Positions 1 through 5,845 of a DNA stretch of 7,825 bases are shown here, in pieces. The notes under the pieces were generated by a model. The model was not told the DNA's origin and searched no databases. It worked only from the letters and a program-made list of their open reading frames with translations. The stretch lies in the NCBI GenBank assembly GCA_003513005.1, contig DOTD01000023.1, positions 1 to 7,825 on the forward strand, read 5' to 3'. Source of the DNA: Desulfotomaculum sp. (lineage in GTDB: Bacteria > Bacillota > Desulfotomaculia > Desulfotomaculales > Nap2-2B). The position numbers were made by a program, and so were the translations under genes. How positions within the stretch are numbered: the stretch's first letter is position 1; each line of letters opens with the position of its first letter.

Positions 1-25
1 TGCCATAATAAATCTTATGACAAGC

Positions 26-55
26 TTGACATAAAGTGTACACCCATGTGCTAAA
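26..55 (+). promoter_or_regulatory. possible promoter for the left small ORF
   Basis: A perfect -35 hexamer TTGACA (26-31) is followed after 18 bases by GCTAAA (50-55), which has a TGn extended -10 motif (47-49). The -10 matches the consensus at only three of six positions, so this is weak. It would transcribe the hairpin and small ORF that follow. Confidence 0.25.
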
Positions 56-77
56 CCGCGGACCTTCGGGCGTGCGC

Positions 78-106
78 AGTCCGGTGGACGGACTTTGAAA
101 AGGAGG
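78..106 (+). promoter_or_regulatory. leader hairpin and very strong Shine-Dalgarno
   Basis: AGTCCG (78-83) and CGGACT (89-94) form a perfect 6-bp stem with a 5-base loop. The AAGGAGG sequence at 100-106 follows, five bases before the ATG at 112. This is one of the strongest ribosome-binding sites in the window. A hairpin directly before it could tune translation, but only the sequence arrangement supports this. Confidence 0.4.
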
Positions 107-111
107 TTTTT

Positions 112-270
112 ATGCCGACCCGCATAACATGCCGGGATAAATGGCTGGGAAGCGGCAAACCATTGCAGCAACGGGCTTTATCGTACCTTCGAAAGGAAAT
201 CCGAAGGCATCTTATAGGGGCAGAAAGCAAGGACTCCGCATCTTATGCGGATCCATCTAATTATTGTTAG
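112..270 (+). CDS. small ORF of 52 codons with strong RBS, overlapping a candidate attC
   Basis: The ORF begins at ATG 112, five bases after AAGGAGG, and ends at TAG 268-270, which lies inside the GTTAGCC box of the attC candidate (266-272). The product would be basic in its first half (MPTRITCRDKWLGSG...) and I recognise no family. Nearly all of the ORF lies within the proposed attC, so the coding sequence may be an accident of translating a recombination site. Alternatively, the strong start could serve to load ribosomes next to a cassette, as the short ORF in attI1 of class 1 integrons does; that comparison is inference. Confidence that a functional peptide is made is low. Confidence 0.3.
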   Translation: MPTRITCRDKWLGSGKPLQQRALSYLRKEIRRHLIGAESKDSASYADPSNYC

Positions 271-272
271 CC
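122..272 (+). other. candidate attC site closing the left (partial) cassette
   Basis: The right end is a good GTTAGCC core (266-272). A left box GCATAAC (122-128) is identical to the left box of the clear attC at 2929. Just inside, ATAAATGG (137-144) can pair with CCATCTAAT (253-261), with one mismatch and one extra base. The interior holds two further hairpins: CCTTCG/CGAAGG (186-191/202-207) and CCGCAT/ATGCGG (236-241/245-250). At about 151 bases it is long for an attC, and its inner stem is less regular than in the other sites, so the left limit is uncertain. The right box is the firmer part. Confidence 0.4.
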
Positions 273-290
273 ATCAATGCAATTTTAATC

Positions 291-318
291 CTGTCAATTT
301 TTAAATAGATTTGATATA
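291..318 (+). promoter_or_regulatory. weak candidate promoter of the restriction-modification cassette
   Basis: CTGTCA (291-296) and GATATA (313-318) are separated by 16 bases in an AT-rich stretch upstream of the endonuclease gene. Each hexamer matches consensus at about four of six positions. The placement is sensible for a cassette with its own promoter, but the motif is not strong. Confidence 0.2.
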
Positions 319-355
319 CGTGATAAATTTAGACCGGAAAGGATGAAATGGTTCA

Positions 356-1222
356 ATGCCTGAGCTTTGGACGAAAGAAAAAGAAATCCAATTTTTTGAA
401 GAAGCAAGGAATTTCGCCACACCAGAACAATTATTTTATGTAGCTGATAATTCTTGTTATTATGCTTATTGGCCAAAGTCTTACAAAGGCAAAAAAACGA
501 CGCTACAGAGCAGGAATGCCCTTATCGGAAATTTTACCGAAAAATTCTCGGTTGATTTGCTTCAGAATTTTGCCAATTCTCAAGGACTTTATGCCGTTCA
601 AAGCGTAATATGTGAAGAACTTGGATTGACGTCTCAATCTCCGGCAGATGTTGCACTTTGTGATCGCAATCAAAGAGAGCAGATCCCGACCGATATTAAG
701 GGAATCTTTGAAGTAAAGATGTCGATTGTATGGAACTGGGAATTAAGAAATAAGCAATTGATTTGTTTGGGTGATTTCAAAACCCATAAAGGGAACCCCG
801 GATTGCTTCGTTCAGATTCAATGCTAAAGGCAATCGGTAAAAGCATAAACATTCGAGTTTCCAGTCACAGTGCTTCAGAAATTCCAATTGTCATCCTTGG
901 GAATACCCCCATTTCTCTAAGCTACAGTTCAAAGGTTGACCATCTCTATCATACTGGAATAATACAAGGATTTTGGTCAGTTAATCCGAATCCATTAGAT
1001 AATAATGGTGAAAACCTAAAACAGTCACCGGATAAAGGTTTTGTGAGGATGGATTCATATGAGGAACTAAAACAAAACCTTGAAAGCTTACTCGCTGAAA
1101 AGCGGGAGTTCTTTTCCAGCATGAAATCTAAAAAAGAATTGGGGAAAATTATTGAGATTGCAAACAGGGAACCTAATTATGAAAAAAAAGCTGAAAAATT
1201 CTTATCACTTATAAGGAGCTAA
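356..1222 (+). CDS. probable Type II restriction endonuclease (PD-(D/E)XK type)
   Basis: This 288-residue protein lies one base upstream of a DNA methyltransferase gene, the usual arrangement of a Type II restriction-modification pair. It would cut unmethylated double-stranded DNA in the cytoplasm. The visible nuclease signature is Asp98 (in SPADVAL), then about 20 residues on the strand GIFEVK with Glu119 and Lys121, which fits a PD-(D/E)XK core. A conserved-looking N-terminal block LQSRNALIGNF lies at 50-60. The C-terminal 60 residues are rich in Lys and Glu and probably helical. ATG 356 follows the purine-rich GGAAAGGA at 336-343 at a rather long spacing. A six-codon ORF (343-363, stop TGA) overlaps this start and could couple translation. 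The gene is AT-rich. The function rests on the motif plus the partner gene; the recognition sequence cannot be read from the sequence. No controller (C) protein gene is present. Confidence 0.72.
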   Translation: MPELWTKEKEIQFFEEARNFATPEQLFYVADNSCYYAYWPKSYKGKKTTLQSRNALIGNFTEKFSVDLLQNFANSQGLYAVQSVICEELGLTSQSPADVALCDRNQREQIPTDIKGIFEVKMSIVWNWELRNKQLICLGDFKTHKGNPGLLRSDSMLKAIGKSINIRVSSHSASEIPIVILGNTPISLSYSSKVDHLYHTGIIQGFWSVNPNPLDNNGENLKQSPDKGFVRMDSYEELKQNLESLLAEKREFFSSMKSKKELGKIIEIANREPNYEKKAEKFLSLIRS

Positions 1223-1223
1223 A

Positions 1224-2126
1224 ATGACAAACGGAAAGTATAGTCATAAAAGGGTCGGCACTGAAACAAGTTCCTTCGGGACTCCCGGTCGTATTAACCA
1301 CGATTCCACCAAATTTTATAAAAGCAGACTTTATGAAGGCTTAAATTCTGAAAAAAATGTAAAACATATCGAGAACAAAATCCTTGAAAAGAACATTAAC
1401 AAAATTTTCTGCAAATCCAGTGAAAAAATGGACGAGTTGCCTGATAATAGTGTTCATTTAATGGTTACATCACCTCCATATAACGTTTCAAAGGAATATG
1501 ATGATGATTTGAGTCTGAATGAATATTTGAACTTACTGAATACAGTTTGGCGAGAAACATATCGCGTTTTGGTCCCCGGCGGCCGTGCCTGTGTCAATGT
1601 AGCTAACCTCGGTAGAAAACCTTATATACCTCTTCATAGTTACATTATAGATGGCATGCAGGAAATCGGCTATCTTATGCGTGGTGAAATCATATGGAAC
1701 AAGGCTTCAAGCGCAAGCCCCTCAACTGCATGGGGAAGCTGGCTCTCAGCCGCAAATCCTGTCTTAAGGGATATTCACGAATATATTTTAGTTTTTTCTA
1801 AAGAAACATTTTCAAGAAAGAGAAAAGACAAAAAAAATACGATTAAAAAAGAAGATTTTTTGGAATGGACAAAAAGTGTATGGACATTCCCCGCCGTTTC
1901 AGCAAAACAAATCGGCCACCCCGCGCCCTTTTCAGAAGAGTTGCCTCATCGTCTAATTCAATTATACACATTCCAAGATGATGTTGTTTTAGATCCTTTC
2001 GTCGGTAGTGGTACTACCTGCCTCTCAGCTATTAAAGACAAACGAAACTATGTCGGCTATGATATTGATCCTGAGTACATAAAACTGGCTGAAAAGAGAA
2101 TTTTAAATTATACTAGCCAATTATAA
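1224..2126 (+). CDS. Type II DNA methyltransferase, beta class (likely N4-cytosine)
   Basis: The product is a 300-residue SAM-dependent DNA methyltransferase. Motif IV, TSPPYN (82-87), precedes motif I, DPFVGSGTT (257-265), which is the order of the beta class. A serine in the SPPY motif is typical of N4-methylcytosine enzymes, whereas adenine enzymes usually have D/N-PPY, although exceptions exist. Other supporting features are VPGGRACVNV (117-126), the WNKASS block (158-163) and the C-terminal NYVGYDIDPEYI (275-286), which fits the SAM-adenine-binding strand. The N-terminal stretch GTETSSFGTPGRINHDSTKF is a recurring lead-in of such enzymes. The start codon lies one base after the endonuclease stop, with AAGGAG at 1213-1218, so the two genes are translationally coupled. 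It should protect host DNA from the upstream nuclease. The family call is sound; the methylated base and target are inference. Confidence 0.88.
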   Translation: MTNGKYSHKRVGTETSSFGTPGRINHDSTKFYKSRLYEGLNSEKNVKHIENKILEKNINKIFCKSSEKMDELPDNSVHLMVTSPPYNVSKEYDDDLSLNEYLNLLNTVWRETYRVLVPGGRACVNVANLGRKPYIPLHSYIIDGMQEIGYLMRGEIIWNKASSASPSTAWGSWLSAANPVLRDIHEYILVFSKETFSRKRKDKKNTIKKEDFLEWTKSVWTFPAVSAKQIGHPAPFSEELPHRLIQLYTFQDDVVLDPFVGSGTTCLSAIKDKRNYVGYDIDPEYIKLAEKRILNYTSQL

Positions 2127-2144
2127 CTATTTAAAGAATAGGCT

Positions 2145-2216
2145 GGCTAACAATGGAATGAACTCGGATTTGAAAAAGCAGGTGCTTTTTCAAACCGGTT
2201 ATTCCAACCGATAGCC
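2145..2216 (+). other. attC site of the restriction-modification cassette
   Basis: The left box is GGCTAAC (2145-2151) and the right box GATAGCC (2210-2216); their outer GGCTA/TAGCC pair. Inside, GGAAT (2155-2159) pairs with ATTCC (2200-2204), CGG with CCG, and an 11-bp perfect stem TTTGAAAAAGC/GCTTTTTCAAA closes on the loop AGGT. A single cruciform-forming site of 72 bases is typical for attC. The right box departs from GTTRRRY at its second base (A for T), the position next to the usual cleavage point. The AT-rich stem resembles a terminator stem but lacks the T-run. Confidence 0.85.
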
Positions 2217-2306
2217 CGCTTTCTGTACTTCAGTTGTACTACACATCAACCAACGACAGATGAAAGTGTATTCAAGCGTGTTCTCTGGCTCTACGGGCTC
2301 TTCACG

Positions 2307-2858
2307 TTGCTATCCAACACCGCATACTTGTTTGGTTACTACCTGTTGCCTGAAGGCTTCATGCGTGGCAGTCCAACGACCGCTGTTGCCCGTCTTTCTG
2401 TCACTGACATGTTCTGGTCAGAGTTTGCCTTGACGTTGTTGTTCAATCTTGGGATGGTAGTCGTGATAGGCGTACTCTCCAATCTGATTCAAGTCAAAGG
2501 ATTCTCTTTCGGATACCTGTGGCTTCTCGGTCAGGGAGTATTCACCCGTCTGGTTTCAGGCACGAACTCATTTGTTGCATCTGATATGAAGCGATTCAAT
2601 GCATGGGATGGAATGGCGCTTGGGATAAGCATTGGTGAATTAGAAATGATTGAATGGGCAAAAAACAAAGGGTTACAACTTCTTGGCAGTGCAGGAGACC
2701 GAGGTCGCAGAGTTTACACCACAAGCATTGCTGACAATCTGTTTAAACAGCTAAACAAGAAAACAAAAGAAGAACCTGAGAGTGGAGATGGCGGGGAGTT
2801 GAATAGCAAAGCGGGTAAACCGGCTAAAATTCAAGCCCTACATTCATCATCTTGCTGA
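2307..2858 (+). CDS. membrane protein of unknown function, start uncertain or 5' truncated
   Basis: The product is unrecognised. From TTG 2307 it would have 183 residues. Hydrophobic segments lie around 1-15, 37-60 (FALTLLFNLGMVVVIGV) and 66-90. A soluble tail follows, rich in Lys, Glu and Gly after about residue 145, so it probably sits in the inner membrane with a cytoplasmic C-terminus. The TTG has no ribosome-binding site and would cut the first membrane helix in half. The same frame stays open upstream to 2151, through the whole preceding attC, with clearly coding-like residues such as VFKRVLWLYGLF just before the TTG. It contains no ATG, GTG or other TTG codon there. Either the real start is non-standard or the gene lost its 5' end when the cassette formed. 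A distant likeness to SpoIIM-type membrane proteins was considered but is too weak to call. Confidence 0.55.
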   Translation: MLSNTAYLFGYYLLPEGFMRGSPTTAVARLSVTDMFWSEFALTLLFNLGMVVVIGVLSNLIQVKGFSFGYLWLLGQGVFTRLVSGTNSFVASDMKRFNAWDGMALGISIGELEMIEWAKNKGLQLLGSAGDRGRRVYTTSIADNLFKQLNKKTKEEPESGDGGELNSKAGKPAKIQALHSSSC

Positions 2859-2928
2859 ATGTCGTGAAGAACATTCGGAATATGTTACGTATATTACAGA
2901 CCGGTATCTTTGAAATGTATGAAAGACG

Positions 2929-3000
2929 GCATAACAAGGCGCTGCACCGGACGGGGATTCCGCTGCGATTCATTGCCGCCGGTGAGCTTGGTCGTTAGGC
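2929..3000 (+). other. attC site closing the membrane-protein cassette
   Basis: Left box GCATAAC (2929-2935) and right box GTTAGGC (2994-3000). The inner arms GCT-G-CACCGG (2941-2950) and CCGGTGAGC (2979-2987) pair over nine bases with one bulged G at 2944, the single extrahelical base expected of an attC. The length is 72 bases. The core AACAAGGCGCT is repeated almost exactly in the attC at 7099, so these two sites are of one type. Confidence 0.9.
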
Positions 3001-3029
3001 TTGCCATTTCCATCTATCTCAAGTATCAT
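3001..3029 (+). promoter_or_regulatory. promoter of the YoeB-type toxin-antitoxin cassette
   Basis: TTGCCA (3001-3006) and TATCAT (3024-3029) each match five of six consensus bases and are separated by exactly 17 bases. The -35 box begins on the first base after the attC, so the cassette carries its own promoter at its very 5' edge. This fits known toxin-antitoxin cassettes, which are expressed without the integron promoter. Confidence 0.6.
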
Positions 3030-3077
3030 AATTAATGAGAAGGCTATAAAATGAACATATAAAAAAGGAGTGGGAAA

Positions 3078-3287
3078 ATGAGCAAATCAGCCATCAGATA
3101 CATTGCAGATGAAAATGGTAATCTTACAGATGTAGTCGTCCCTATTGATCTTTGGCGTGAGATTGAATCAGAAAGAGAGACAACATATCTTTTAAAAAGT
3201 GAAACTATGAAACAACGCCTTTTGGAGGCCAAAAAACGTCAAGAAGGAATTCCTTTTGATGAAGCTTGCAAGAAGCTTGGAGTTTGA
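3078..3287 (+). CDS. antitoxin of a YoeB-type toxin-antitoxin pair
   Basis: The product is a 69-residue protein that should bind and neutralise the toxin encoded next to it and repress their shared promoter. AAGGAG (3065-3070) lies seven bases before the ATG. The N-terminal strand-rich part (RYIADENGNLTDVVVPIDLW) resembles small DNA-binding antitoxins of the Phd/YefM or RelB kind. The C-terminal part (MKQRLLEAKKRQEGIPFDEA) is the charged, flexible segment that usually wraps the toxin. It is not a close match to canonical YefM, so the subfamily is left open. The gene overlaps the toxin gene by 29 bases, which indicates tight co-translation. The role is inferred mainly from position and size. 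Confidence 0.8.
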   Translation: MSKSAIRYIADENGNLTDVVVPIDLWREIESERETTYLLKSETMKQRLLEAKKRQEGIPFDEACKKLGV

Positions 3288-3525
3288 CCCTGCTGCATTT
3301 GAGGATCTGTCTTGGTGGGTTGAGAACGATCGCAAGAAGGCTCTAAGGATTATCAAGTTGATCAAGGAAGTTCAACGCAATCCATTTGAAGGGATGGGGC
3401 AGCCTGAAAGGCTAAAACATGAACTGTCTGGTTGTTGGTCTAGGCGTATTGACCAAGAACATCGGCTTGTCTATGAAGTTTTAGAAACAAAAATCAGAAT
3501 TTTAGCTTGCAGGTATCATTACTAA
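3259..3525 (+). CDS. yoeB: YoeB-family mRNA interferase toxin
   Basis: The product has 88 residues, close to the usual size of YoeB (84 in E. coli). YoeB toxins bind the ribosome and cleave mRNA in the A site. All key residues known from E. coli YoeB are present: Glu50 (in GQPE), Arg69 (in EHRLVY), and the C-terminal His87-Tyr88 of RYHY. The family core NPFEGMGQPERLKH and LSGCWSRRI is well conserved. ATG 3259 is preferred over TTG 3256. The start lies inside the antitoxin gene, so the toxin depends on translation of the antitoxin. The frame is intact and ends 81 bases before the attC. The cassette probably acts as an addiction module that stabilises the array. Confidence 0.93.
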   Translation: MKLARSLEFDPAAFEDLSWWVENDRKKALRIIKLIKEVQRNPFEGMGQPERLKHELSGCWSRRIDQEHRLVYEVLETKIRILACRYHY

Positions 3526-3606
3526 AAACAACAGGGTTAATCATGGCAAAAAAGGAGGTGAGTTTTTTTAATTTTACCAAACTCTTTTAGATGAAACGAT
3601 GGAAAA

Positions 3607-3666
3607 GCCTAACAAATCGCTAAAGCCGACGGTGCTTCGCACCGCAGCTTAGCTCAACCGTTAGCC
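3607..3666 (+). other. attC site of the YoeB-type cassette
   Basis: Left box GCCTAAC (3607-3613) and right box GTTAGCC (3660-3666), 60 bases in all. The arms GCTAA-AGC and GCT-TAGC pair, and CGGTGC/GCACCG closes on a three-base loop TTC. It is compact, with a few unpaired bases on one arm, and is the most canonical attC in the window. Confidence 0.93.
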
Positions 3667-3695
3667 GGCAAATATCCCGGCAGAGGAGCGTTGCT

Positions 3696-4184
3696 ATGAA
3701 GAAAAGATACTTCGGTTTGATCGCGGTAGTGTTGTGCCTCTCTCTACTTGTCGGTTGCGGTAAGAAGGAAGCCCCATAAACACCGGATTCGTAAGGCACG
3801 AAAAGCCCTGCTTCGAAAACCAAGGCCCCCGAATCAAAGAATGACTATGACAATGCTCCTCCCCAGCCGCCTGTCCCGCCAGCCGGGCAACCGGTCGTCG
3901 AGGAGTCCGGTTGGATGGAGGCGGTCTACGAGGGAGTCGTGGATCTGTCGAAGAAGGAACAGACGCAGTTTGGTGGTCTGCTCGTTCTTCACGCAACACG
4001 AACCTACGCCGTGGAGTTTCATCCTCAGTGTGTATTTGAGAACCTGCGGCGCGACGAGATGGTAGGTGGTGAGGAGCACAGGTACGCAGTCCGCGGATAC
4101 GTCGCTGACACTGCTCCCTCCACTTCAATCTTCACACCGGAGATGCCCCGGCTGATTGCGCTCTCGGTCATGAAGCTACGGTAA
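3696..4184 (+). pseudogene. lipoprotein gene interrupted by two in-frame TAA codons
   Basis: The ATG at 3696 follows GAGGAG (3683-3688) by seven bases. It encodes a typical lipoprotein signal: MKKR, a hydrophobic core, then the lipobox LVGC with Cys21. The frame meets TAA at 3777 and again at 3792, then continues without a stop to 4184. The continuation is a Ser/Lys/Pro linker (SPASKTKAPESK, APPQPPVPPAGQP), as expected just after a lipobox, then a domain of about 85 residues with alternating strands (VYEGVVDL, GGLLVLHATRTYAVEF, HRYAVRGYV) that could be an OB-like fold. The complete protein would have been about 162 residues, anchored in a membrane. The present gene can make only a 27-residue lipopeptide ending KKEAP. 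No ribosome-binding site restarts translation downstream. It is GC-richer than its neighbours. The family of the C-terminal domain is not recognised. Confidence 0.7.
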
Positions 4185-4197
4185 TCACACGGAACAG

Positions 4198-4224
4198 GCC
4201 TAACAGGCCGTCTGTCATATATAA
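4198..4224 (+). other. remnant half attC (left box only) between two cassettes
   Basis: GCCTAAC (4198-4204) is identical to the left box of the attC at 3607, but no inverted repeat or GTTRRRY box follows. It sits in a short repeat, ACAGGCC twice, and in the palindrome GGCC-taaca-GGCC. ATATATAA (4217-4224) follows after 12 bases, then the next gene. The simplest reading is a deletion that removed most of the attC and fused the lipoprotein and toxin-antitoxin cassettes. Confidence 0.5.
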
Positions 4225-4253
4225 ACAACAAAAAAATAAGGGGAAGAAAACCA

Positions 4254-4487
4254 ATGCAGCGAAATTTTGAAGAGATAACAAAAGAATTAATAATGCTGCC
4301 CAAACGGGAACGACTAGAAATAGTCCGATTTCTCTTATTTCTTGATAGTAGATCTTTGGATACCGATATTGAATCTGCATGGGAAGAAGAGATAATGGAT
4401 AGGGTCCGTGCTGTTGATGAAGGAAAAGCCACTGGTATTGATTACAATAAAGCAATGAGAGAAATTGAACAACGGTTTATATCATGA
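4254..4487 (+). CDS. antitoxin of a ParE/RelE-type pair (addiction module component)
   Basis: The product has 77 residues and resembles the short acidic antitoxins annotated as putative addiction module components. An N-terminal helix-rich part (EEITKELIMLPKRERLEIVRFLL) comes first. Next is the stretch ESAWEEEIMDRVRAVDEGKATGIDYNKAM, which carries the E-W-x-x-E-I and DEGK elements common in that family. AAGGGG (4238-4243) lies ten bases before the ATG. Its stop overlaps the toxin start as ATGA, indicating coupling. With the toxin gene broken, it is now probably an orphan or could act on related toxins elsewhere. Confidence 0.8.
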   Translation: MQRNFEEITKELIMLPKRERLEIVRFLLFLDSRSLDTDIESAWEEEIMDRVRAVDEGKATGIDYNKAMREIEQRFIS

Positions 4488-4786
4488 ATATCATAATACT
4501 CCAGCAGGCATTTGAGGAATTGAAAGATGCAATAGCTTATTATGAAGAACAACAGTCTGGATTAGGACTAAAGTTTAAAGAAGAAGCAGACCAGCATATC
4601 AATTGGATTTTAAGCAATCCAACTGTCCCACGACTCCGAAAACGAAGTTACCGTCGCGTCAATCTAAGAGTTTTTCCATACTATATAGCGTACATAATTC
4701 GAGGAGAAATTTTGTAGATTCTTGCTATAGCACATGGGCATCGTAAGCCGGGATACTGGATAAATAGAGAGAAGGGAATCAGCTAA
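4484..4786 (+). pseudogene. ParE/RelE-family toxin cut short by an in-frame TAG
   Basis: The frame starts in an ATGA overlap with the antitoxin and gives 77 residues before TAG 4715-4717. The visible part is a typical ParE/RelE toxin: an N-terminal strand, helices (EELKDAIAYYEEQQSGLGLKF), and the basic strand region RKRSYRRVNLRVFPYYIAYII. Beyond the TAG, the same frame continues ILAIAHGHRKPGYW, exactly the last strand and C-terminal motif that family members normally end with, and stops at TAA 4784-4786 inside the attC left box. One substitution (for example TGG or TAT to TAG) therefore separates a full 100-residue toxin from the truncated form. The last strand is part of the toxin core, so the product is probably inactive. 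Confidence 0.75.
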
Positions 4787-4909
4787 CAAAAGATTACACC
4801 TGATGGCTAAAGACCGGGGCTTTTTAGAAGATTTGTAGCTGTTCAAAATTCGTCGCTTTTTAGTCTATTTTCAGCAATTACCCGCCATAGGTGAATCTTA
4901 ACGTTAGCC
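4781..4909 (+). other. attC site of the second toxin-antitoxin cassette
   Basis: Left box AGCTAAC (4781-4787) and right box GTTAGCC (4903-4909). The arms AAGATT-A-CACCT-G-ATGGC and GCCAT-AGGTG-AATCTT pair almost perfectly with two bulged bases, the hallmark of an attC. The interior is a longer AT-rich variable loop with weak internal pairing, which brings the site to 129 bases. The left box contains the TAA that closes the full-length toxin frame. Confidence 0.9.
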
Positions 4910-4927
4910 CGCCGGAGGATGACAGGA

Positions 4928-5845
4928 ATGGATACGCGAGAAAGGTTTCGGGGTTGTCTACTTGGTTTGGCTGTGGGCGACGCGGTTGGCACGACCGTTG
5001 AGTTTCGACCGCGGGGAACATTCGAACCTTTGCGCGATATGATAGGCGGAGGGCCTTTCAATCTTCTGCCCGGCCAATGGACCGATGATACTTCCATGGC
5101 CCTTTGCCTCGCCACCAGTCTAATTGAACGCAACGGGTTTGACGCACGAGATCAGATGGAACGCTACTGCCGCTGGGCTGACCAGGGATATCTGAGCAGC
5201 ACCGGTGCGTGCTTTGACATCGGCAACACTGTGGCCTCGGCACTTCGGCGATTCCGCCGGACCGGAGAGCCTTTCGCCGGATCCACCGACCCGCTATCCG
5301 CTGGAAACGGATGCATCATGCGATTGGCGCCCATTCCGATGTTCTTCTTCCCAGATTTGGAAGCTGCAGAGCGATACGGAGCAGAGAGTTCCCGAACCAC
5401 CCATGGCGCGACGGAGTGTGTGGATGCCTGTCGTCTGCTCACACGCATCATCTGCCGTGCGTTACAGGGAAGGCCGAAGAATGAAGTCGCGCTCGGTGAC
5501 AGTGGGTCGTTTGCCGGGGAAGAAAAGATCGTGGCGATTGCCAGAGGAGACTATCGGGCAAAGTCCGCAGAGGGCATTCGCGGTTCCGGATACGTTGTGG
5601 AGAGTCTTGAGGCAGCCATGTGGTGCTTCACTCGCGCTGAGAGTTTCGAGGAGGCGATTCTCATGGCCGCCAATCTAGGCGGTGATGCCGACACGACAGC
5701 AGCCATATGCGGACAAGTCACTGGAGCATACTACGGCAAGTCGGGCATCCCGGCTGGATGGTTGGAGCGACTGGCCCTGCGCTCGGAGATCATGCGCCTT
5801 GCAGACCAACTATATGGCAGACAAGGTAAGAAAGACGCGGGCTAA
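4928..5845 (+). CDS. ADP-ribosylglycohydrolase (DraG/ARH family)
   Basis: The product has 305 residues, full length for this family, which removes ADP-ribose from modified arginine or other acceptors, or hydrolyses related ADP-ribose compounds, using two metal ions. The motifs are complete: GLAVGDAVG (13-21), the metal-binding WTDDTSM (51-57), GNGCIMRLAP (126-135), and the C-terminal LGGDADTTAAICGQ (250-263) with Asp253, Asp255 and Thr256. ATG 4928 is chosen because GGAGG (4914-4918) lies nine bases upstream; the earlier ATG at 4919 abuts that site and cannot use it. The stop TAA is embedded in the next half-attC. The gene is GC-rich, unlike the AT-rich neighbours on both sides. No ADP-ribosyltransferase gene (DarT or DraT type) is nearby, so its substrate is unknown. 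Confidence 0.92.
   Translation: MDTRERFRGCLLGLAVGDAVGTTVEFRPRGTFEPLRDMIGGGPFNLLPGQWTDDTSMALCLATSLIERNGFDARDQMERYCRWADQGYLSSTGACFDIGNTVASALRRFRRTGEPFAGSTDPLSAGNGCIMRLAPIPMFFFPDLEAAERYGAESSRTTHGATECVDACRLLTRIICRALQGRPKNEVALGDSGSFAGEEKIVAIARGDYRAKSAEGIRGSGYVVESLEAAMWCFTRAESFEEAILMAANLGGDADTTAAICGQVTGAYYGKSGIPAGWLERLALRSEIMRLADQLYGRQGKKDAG

Noticed and set aside
356..2126. Naming the recognition site as CTAG from a resemblance of the methyltransferase to CTAG-type enzymes
   Set aside because: The likeness is from memory and not specific. CTAG occurs several times in the window, so no site avoidance supports it.
2307..2858. Assignment of the membrane protein to the SpoIIM family
   Set aside because: Only a vague pattern of hydrophobic segments and glycines fits. 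No diagnostic motif can be pointed to.
3543..3590. 15-codon ORF after the YoeB gene, containing an internal AAAGGAGGTGA
   Set aside because: It is too short to judge, has no ribosome-binding site of its own, and the internal purine run has no suitable start after it.
3694..4128. Minus-strand ORF of 144 codons opposite the lipoprotein gene
   Set aside because: It is rich in Arg, Pro and Ser with no recognisable pattern. The plus strand has an RBS, signal peptide, lipobox and linker, so the minus frame is a GC-rich shadow.
3777..4717. Stop-codon reassignment to explain the TAA and TAG codons inside genes
   Set aside because: TAA and TAG also end intact genes here (1220, 2124 and 7095), so a changed genetic code is not needed; point mutations explain the breaks.
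5205..5678. Plus-strand ORF of 157 codons inside the ADP-ribosylglycohydrolase gene
   Set aside because: It lies in another frame of a gene with complete family motifs and has no start signals of its own.
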